Origin: Planctomycetota bacterium
GTDB lineage: Bacteria > Planctomycetota > UBA1135 > GCA-002686595
Direction of reading: 5' to 3'
Assembly (NCBI GenBank): GCA_021413885.1
Contig: JAIOPM010000020.1
Coordinates: forward strand, 1 to 58,860
DNA: 58,860 nucleotides
Each line of letters opens with the position of its first letter. Positions within the stretch are counted from its first letter, which is position 1. The notes under the pieces were generated by a model. It ran no database searches and was not told where the DNA came from. It saw only the letters and a list, made by a program, of their open reading frames with translations. A program made the translations under genes and the position numbers. Of this stretch, positions 52,722-58,860 are shown one piece after another.

Positions 52722-54371
52722 TCAACCGCGCTGCGTCGACGTCGGATCGATGCGCGTGCCGGCGAGCACGTCGTCGATGCGCTGCTCTACGTCCTTGTCG
52801 GGCTCGCGTTGCGCGGCCGCGCGCAGCGTCGGCTCGACCTCGGAATTCCAGCGTTCCTTGCCCCACGCGTCGAGCGCGCGGAGCGCCATGTGCCGGTTGC
52901 TCAGCACCGGACTCGCAAGACCCGCGCGAATCAATTCCCAGCCTTCGCTCGGGAAGCGGCGCAACTCCTGGAGGACGCTGCCCAACAGCGCGTGTTCTGC
53001 GAAGCGCGGACCCAACCCGAGCTTGGTGTCGGGACCCGTCGCGATCCGGTCGAGCGCAATGCGTTCGTTCGCGATCGCGAGCACGCGCCGGAACCGCTCG
53101 CGATCGTCCGTGAGACACATCTCGGACCACGACCACGCATCGAGCTCCGCGCGACGCTCGATGCGTGCGACGTGGTACGGCCAAGCGTCGATGCCGAGCA
53201 CTCTCGCCGCGCGCGTGGCGACTGCGTGGTCCGCCGCGACGTCGGCCTCGAGCGCCGCGATCACCTTCGCGCGTGATCGAGGCTCGTCCAACAGAGCATC
53301 GCAGCGCGCGCGTAGAGTCGCCCGCAGTTCCTGCGTCCAGCCCAGCTCGGGAAGAGCGGTCCAGTCCGGATTCTCGTCGTCGAGGATCTCCCGGATGCTC
53401 GAGACGGCGATGACGTCGGCGAGCGTCGGTGCTCGCCGCGCGACGTGACCGAGGAACACGCGCACGACCTCCGCGCCGTCCGCGTACTCGTTGAAACCCG
53501 GAGCGGGCCCGCTGACGCCGAGGGTCAAGGCGCCGAGGATCTCGCCGGCGCCGCGGATCAACTCGTCGTCCGCCGTCTCCGCCCGCAATTCGTCGAGCAA
53601 GCCTCCGGTCTCGGCGCACACGAGCGCGGTGTACTCGTTCATGACGTCGTTGCGATAGCCCTCGCGCAGGAGCCACGCCTTGATCTCCGGATCGCGCGTG
53701 CCCTTCAAGCGCTCGACGGCTTGCACGCGTCCCCAACCGGTGACGTGGCGCGCGACGTCCCACACCGCTCGCTCGGGTTCTTCCGCCGTCCGAAGCATCG
53801 CGACCACGGCGTAGACGGTGAATTCGTCGTGCAGAGCGAGCGTGCGGAGCACCGCTTGCCCGCTTTTTGCGTGCGCCACTCCGAGGAGCGCCATGGCGAA
53901 TTTGACGGTCTCGCGCTCGGGCGCGTTCAGCGCGAGCCACTTCGCCAGAGCGAAGAGTCTCTTCGCGTCGAGATCGCGCGCGGCGACGATCCGTTCGAGC
54001 AACGCATCGACACACTCGAGCGCGCGGCCGTTCGACAGCAAGGCGTGCAATTCGCGGAGCGCTTCGGGCGAGCGCGAGTCGATCGCCGGCTTCAGCGCGC
54101 GATGGATCGCTTCCGCCCGCTGCGTGCGCTGGTCCCCGTTGGCGTGATGTCCCATCACGCCGTCGATCGCGCCAGGCATCCAACCGAACTTGTCTTCGCT
54201 CGGCTTCGGCTCGTCGGGGAGGTCGAAGCCCGCCTGCGTCAGGCGCTGGGTCGCCGCGTCGACGTGGCTCACGATGTGGTCGTAGAGCGCGGGACGATCG
54301 CCCCACGGCCGCACGAAATCCGCGCGCTGCGAACGGTCGCGCCGGAACCAACCGAACGGGTCGAAGCTCAA
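52722..54371 (-). CDS. Alpha-solenoid (HEAT-like) protein of unknown function
   Basis: I do not recognise this 549-residue protein by family. It is almost wholly helical, with many repeat-like segments (LFALAKWLALNAPERETVKF, AVLRTLALHDEFTVYAVVAM, VWDVARHVTGWGRVQAVERL, HMALRALDAWGKERW), which suggests a HEAT-type superhelix for protein binding. The N-terminus SFDPFGWFRRDRSQ has no signal peptide, so it should be cytoplasmic. The TTG start follows GGAGA at a long spacing. It is convergent with the hybrid kinase and separated by 74 bases from the glycosyltransferase gene upstream, so it may be the last gene of that transcript. A scaffold or adaptor role is the most that can be inferred. Confidence 0.75.
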   Translation of the reverse strand: MSFDPFGWFRRDRSQRADFVRPWGDRPALYDHIVSHVDAATQRLTQAGFDLPDEPKPSEDKFGWMPGAIDGVMGHHANGDQRTQRAEAIHRALKPAIDSRSPEALRELHALLSNGRALECVDALLERIVAARDLDAKRLFALAKWLALNAPERETVKFAMALLGVAHAKSGQAVLRTLALHDEFTVYAVVAMLRTAEEPERAVWDVARHVTGWGRVQAVERLKGTRDPEIKAWLLREGYRNDVMNEYTALVCAETGGLLDELRAETADDELIRGAGEILGALTLGVSGPAPGFNEYADGAEVVRVFLGHVARRAPTLADVIAVSSIREILDDENPDWTALPELGWTQELRATLRARCDALLDEPRSRAKVIAALEADVAADHAVATRAARVLGIDAWPYHVARIERRAELDAWSWSEMCLTDDRERFRRVLAIANERIALDRIATGPDTKLGLGPRFAEHALLGSVLQELRRFPSEGWELIRAGLASPVLSNRHMALRALDAWGKERWNSEVEPTLRAAAQREPDKDVEQRIDDVLAGTRIDPTSTQRG

Positions 54372-54445
54372 GTCGCGCTGCTCTCCGGATCCCAGCTTGG
54401 CCTGGAGACGCGCGCGCGGCCAGCGCGAATCTCGCGGCTCGAACG

Positions 54446-55579
54446 CTAGGCGTCGAGCGCTTCTCGATAGAGCGCGAGGTACGCGGCGCGCATGCGCACC
54501 GCGTCGAAGCGCGTCTCGGTCTCGGCGCGGTTCGCGGTCCCGAGTTCGCGCGCGAGGCTCGGCGACTTCGCGAGTTCGACGAGACTCGCGGCGAGCGCGC
54601 TCTCGACGTCGGCCCCGAGCGCGTGGACCAAGCGCCGATTCGGCGTCGACACCATCGCGGCGATGTCGCCGACGTCAGTAGAGACGACGGGCAGGCCGCA
54701 CGCCATCGCTTCGAGCAACGCGAGCGGTTGCTGCTCGGTATCCGACGAGATCGCGAACGCGTCGAACGTCCGGTAGTGCGCGCGCGGATCGGCGTAGTAG
54801 CCGACGAAGTGCACTCGCCCGCGCAGCGCGTCGCGGCGCGCGAGCTCTTCGAGTTTCACCCGCTCCGGCCCGTCGCCGAGCACCACCGCGTGCACGTCGA
54901 CGTCGCAGCTCGCGCGTTCGAGCGCCGCGAGCAACCGCGCGACGTTCTTCTCCTGACGCAGATGCCCGACCGCGCCGACGACGAACGCGCCGTCCCGGAT
55001 CCCGAGCTCGCGCCGCAACGCGACGTTCTTCGACGACGGAGCGAAACGCGCGAGATCGATGCCGTTCGGGATGAAACGCACGAGGTCGTGGGCGAGGCCG
55101 TAGCGGTCGAGCGCGAGACGCTCGAGTTTCGCGCTGATGACGACGACCGCGTGCAGACCCGGCAGGATCAAGCGTCGCAACCACACGCGCCGCGACTTCA
55201 GACCGCTCGCTTCGTCGGGGTTGAAACCGTCCTCGTGATGGATGCACGGCCGCGACGCGAGCTTCGCCGCGATCACCGCGTCGAGCGCGCCGAAGTTGTA
55301 CGTCAGCACCAAATCCGGCGCTTCGCGGTGGAGGATGTGCCGCACGCGCAGCACGGTCGCCGGCGTGCCGGCCTTCGGCGGCGCGTCGAGCACGTTCAGA
55401 TTCACGTCGCTCGCCACGAGCTCGCGCGCCTTGACGTTGCCGTCGAGCGCGAGCACCGAGTGACGGAACTCAGCGCCGAACGCGTTCATCAAGCCGGCGG
55501 TGCGCACCTGCGGACCGGCGGCCGCGAAGGTGGCGAAGACGTGCAAGAGATGGGGGGCTCTCGCACGCGCAGCGTTCAT
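54446..55579 (-). CDS. GT4-family glycosyltransferase
   Basis: The 377-residue GT-B enzyme has an N-terminal domain with LHVFATFAAAGPQVRTAGLM and a C-terminal donor-binding domain. The latter shows FVVGAVGHLRQEKNVARLL, HAVVLGDGPERVKLEEL and the EX7E motif in SDTEQQPLALLEAMACGLPV. The start FIPNGIDLARF before the donor domain is also typical of the family. It would add a sugar from a nucleotide donor to a lipid, polysaccharide or small acceptor. The ATG overlaps the stop of the Gfo/Idh/MocA-SDR gene (ATGA), so the two enzymes are translationally coupled and probably act in the same surface polysaccharide pathway. No signal peptide or membrane helix is present. Confidence 0.9.
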   Translation of the reverse strand: MNAARARAPHLLHVFATFAAAGPQVRTAGLMNAFGAEFRHSVLALDGNVKARELVASDVNLNVLDAPPKAGTPATVLRVRHILHREAPDLVLTYNFGALDAVIAAKLASRPCIHHEDGFNPDEASGLKSRRVWLRRLILPGLHAVVVISAKLERLALDRYGLAHDLVRFIPNGIDLARFAPSSKNVALRRELGIRDGAFVVGAVGHLRQEKNVARLLAALERASCDVDVHAVVLGDGPERVKLEELARRDALRGRVHFVGYYADPRAHYRTFDAFAISSDTEQQPLALLEAMACGLPVVSTDVGDIAAMVSTPNRRLVHALGADVESALAASLVELAKSPSLARELGTANRAETETRFDAVRMRAAYLALYREALDA

Positions 55580-57777
55580 GAAGTGGGCTTCCCGTGGGAG
55601 CGCACGGCGAGGTCGAGGAAACGCTCGCGATCTTCGACCGGCTTCCAGCCGAGCACTTCGCGCGCGAGGTTCGACGTCAGCGTCGGGCGCAGCTCGCGGC
55701 TCTTCAAGTCGCGCCATGACGGGAAGGCGGCGTCCTTGCGGCGGCCGGCCTTCTTCACGAGCCACTTGCCGACTTCGAGCGTCTGCGAGAACGCAAGCGA
55801 CCGCGGATGGAATTCGAGCCTGCGTCCGGTCGCGCGCACGAACTCCGCGACGACTTCTCGAGCGCAGAGTCCGGTGTTCGCGGAGAGGTTCAACGTCTTT
55901 CCGTCGAGCTCGTCGCCTGAGTGCGCGACCGTGCGCGCCAACGCTTCGGCGACGTCCTCGACGTAGATCAGCGGCAGCGGCGTCTCGCCGTGGCCCCAAC
56001 CGACGCAGTGGTTGTCGCGCACCCAGAGGCCGAGGCCGGAGTGCTGCATCGCGGTGCCCGGGCCGAGCACGACGGCGGGGCGCACGATCACGAGCTTCAG
56101 CCCCTTCTCCTTCGCGACCTTCGACAACGCGACTTCCGCCGCGATCTTGCCGCGCGCGTAGAGCGAACGCGCGTCGGGCCGCGGATCGGCGGGCACGTCG
56201 TCGGCGATCGTCGCGCCGGCGTCGCCGCCGCAGTAGAGCGCGGCGCACGACGAGACGTAGACGAAGCGTTGCACGCCGTGCGCTGCGCACGCTTCGGCGA
56301 TCGCGCGCGAGCCGCGCACCATCGCGCGTTCGACCGCTTCCCAACTCGAACCGTTGCCGGTCGCGAGCTGCACGACGCAACGCGCGCCCTTGAACGCTTC
56401 TGCGAGGCTCGCTGCGTTCTCGAGATCGCCGAGGATCAAACGCAGCTTGCCGCTCGCCGCCGCGCGCGCGATCGTCGGCGGCAGCGAGTGCGTGCGGCGC
56501 ACGATCACGGTCACCGGGAAGCCGCGGTCGAGCAGTCGTTGCACCGTCGGTTGTCCGATGAAGCCCGTGCCGCCGATCACGACGACTTCGCCGGGACGCG
56601 CGGCGCCGCCGACTTCGAGCTTCGGTTGGCCCGCGTTCTCCGACGCGATGCCGCGCGCGGTCGCTTCGCACCAATCGAGCACTTCGGCGCCGTCTTCGGC
56701 GGTCGCGGGCAGTCGCTCGCCGGCGCGCAACGCGCGATGGAACGCTTGGATCGAACCGCGCATGCCGGCGAAGAACGCGTCTTCGCGTCGGCCGAGGCCG
56801 AGCGTCTGCCGCAAGTAGAACCCGAGGCCGCGACGCGCGCTCTTCTTGAAGTCGCCGCCGCGCTTCGAGCCCGCGAGGAAGCTGTTCCAGAAGTCGAGCC
56901 ACAACGTCTTCGCTTCCGACGCGATCAAATTGTGGAAGAGGTCGGCTTCGATCTCGCCGTCGGAGCCGAGCACCTCGATCGTGCTGCGCGTGAAGCTCTG
57001 GCCGAACGCGAGGTAGACCTCGGCGCTCGCGTTCGCGCTCTGCGCGGCGACGAGCCAACGATCGTGGAAGACTTGGCCGGGGTTGAGCTCGCGCGACGAG
57101 AGCAACGTCGTCTGCGCTCCCTTCACCGGACCGATCAGCGCGTGCAACTGCGCGAACGGGTGCGGCGCTTGTTCGAACACGATGTTGCGCGGCGCGCGGA
57201 ACATCCAGTGCGAGAAGTCGCCGGCGTCGAGCTGACGCAACGGCACCGAGAGGCAGACGCGGACGTGCTCGACGCGGCCGACCTCGCCGTTCTTCACGCG
57301 CTCGAGCAACTCGGCAAACGCCGGATGGTGCACCGCGTTGTGGTTGACCGCGAGCGGCGCGTGCTTCGCGCGCGCCAACTCGCCGAGCATCCGCGCATCG
57401 GCCGAGCTGAGCGCGAGCGGCTTCTCGATGAACACGCCGATGCCGAGCTCCAAGAGCTCCTTCGCGACCGCGACGTGCAACGCCGGCGGCACAAGCACGT
57501 GGGCGACGTCCACCTGTAGAGCGGCGAGCTCCGCGACGGACTTCACCGCCTTGGCGACGCCGAAGCGCCGCGCGGCGCGCTCGGCCTTGACCAGGTCGAG
57601 GTCGCAGACGGCGACCACTTCGACGGCTTCGGTCGCGGCGAGGATCTCGAGGTGGAAGTCGGCGATGAAACCGGTGCCGACGACGGCGACGCGGGTCTTC
57701 GGACCGAGCGGGCGGGAGCGGGGAGTCACGTGGGGCGACGACTTGGGGCCGGAGGCGGACGGGGCGGCGGTGGGCAT
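55576..57777 (-). CDS. Fusion of a Gfo/Idh/MocA oxidoreductase and an NAD-dependent sugar epimerase/dehydratase
   Basis: The 733-residue protein joins two complete NAD(P)-dependent modules. Residues about 28-380 are a Gfo/Idh/MocA oxidoreductase: Rossmann motif VAVVGTGFIADFH, then VPPALHVAVAKELLE and the signature EKPLA. The C-terminal alpha/beta domain follows. Residues about 395-725 are an extended SDR: VVVIGGTGFIGQPTV (about 400), VYVSSCAALYCGG and the catalytic YARGK with Y540 and K544. Together they could carry out successive oxidation, reduction or epimerisation of a nucleotide sugar. The stop overlaps the start of the coupled glycosyltransferase. ATG 57777 opens with a low-complexity Pro/Ser leader. 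Both modules look intact. Confidence 0.88.
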   Translation of the reverse strand: MPTAAPSASGPKSSPHVTPRSRPLGPKTRVAVVGTGFIADFHLEILAATEAVEVVAVCDLDLVKAERAARRFGVAKAVKSVAELAALQVDVAHVLVPPALHVAVAKELLELGIGVFIEKPLALSSADARMLGELARAKHAPLAVNHNAVHHPAFAELLERVKNGEVGRVEHVRVCLSVPLRQLDAGDFSHWMFRAPRNIVFEQAPHPFAQLHALIGPVKGAQTTLLSSRELNPGQVFHDRWLVAAQSANASAEVYLAFGQSFTRSTIEVLGSDGEIEADLFHNLIASEAKTLWLDFWNSFLAGSKRGGDFKKSARRGLGFYLRQTLGLGRREDAFFAGMRGSIQAFHRALRAGERLPATAEDGAEVLDWCEATARGIASENAGQPKLEVGGAARPGEVVVIGGTGFIGQPTVQRLLDRGFPVTVIVRRTHSLPPTIARAAASGKLRLILGDLENAASLAEAFKGARCVVQLATGNGSSWEAVERAMVRGSRAIAEACAAHGVQRFVYVSSCAALYCGGDAGATIADDVPADPRPDARSLYARGKIAAEVALSKVAKEKGLKLVIVRPAVVLGPGTAMQHSGLGLWVRDNHCVGWGHGETPLPLIYVEDVAEALARTVAHSGDELDGKTLNLSANTGLCAREVVAEFVRATGRRLEFHPRSLAFSQTLEVGKWLVKKAGRRKDAAFPSWRDLKSRELRPTLTSNLAREVLGWKPVEDRERFLDLAVRSHGKPTS

Positions 57778-58860
<1,083 letters not shown>

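Overview
This is a very GC-rich bacterial chromosome segment with about 34 protein genes and one tRNA gene. The most likely source is a planctomycete (phylum Planctomycetota). The pointers are: an ECF sigma factor fused to a membrane segment and carboxypeptidase-regulatory-like repeats; a secreted FG-GAP protein ending in a C-terminal module that I recall from some planctomycete lineages (it contains CTAKTSSKGC); a wealth of secreted or lipidated proteins of unknown family; and weak Shine-Dalgarno use with many GTG and TTG starts. No phylogenetic marker was compared, so the assignment is an inference. I see no insertion sequence, prophage, CRISPR array or rRNA, and the segment looks like stable chromosomal backbone.

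Layout. 1-9700: after the end of an upstream gene comes one long operon for a type IV pilus or type II secretion-like machine (GspE/PilB ATPase, PilT ATPase, second GspE/PilB ATPase, PilC/GspF platform protein), a membrane histidine kinase and two CNNM/CBS transporter-like proteins. 9700-12900: small envelope proteins, a HTH-acidic-membrane protein, an OmpA-family lipoprotein and a formylglycine-generating-enzyme-fold protein. 12881-17660: rsmA, dnaG and the housekeeping sigma factor rpoD. 17815-21634: zinc-ribbon coiled-coil protein, secreted amidohydrolase, FG-GAP protein. 21659-26920 (minus strand): an outer-membrane beta-barrel candidate, a 13-heme cytochrome and a decaheme OmcA/MtrC-family lipoprotein, which together look like a trans-outer-membrane electron conduit.

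27068-37212: radical SAM protein and divergent selB, an uncharacterised secreted protein, an M28 peptidase with a cupin, a proline-rich single-pass protein and a HEAT-vWA protein. 37291-46273: tRNA-Pro(CGG), a lipoprotein joining a CX5R phosphatase domain to a cytochrome c'-like end, transcription terminator Rho with a long RG-rich insertion, a PMT-type glycosyltransferase, and the sigma/carboxypeptidase-regulatory fusion. 46270-57777: Nudix hydrolase and AceE-like E1 (minus), a hybrid sensor kinase (plus), an alpha-solenoid protein, then a glycosyltransferase and a Gfo/Idh/MocA-SDR fusion (minus). 58193-end: start of guaB.

The genome style is compact. Seven gene pairs overlap by four bases (GTGA or ATGA), indicating translational coupling. 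Operon ends are marked by strong GC hairpins that mostly lack a U tract. The motif GCTARNCTC (or a close variant) recurs upstream of five genes and may be a -10-type promoter element. The most interesting objects are the porin-cytochrome cluster, the phosphatase-cytochrome fusion and the membrane sigma factor fusion.
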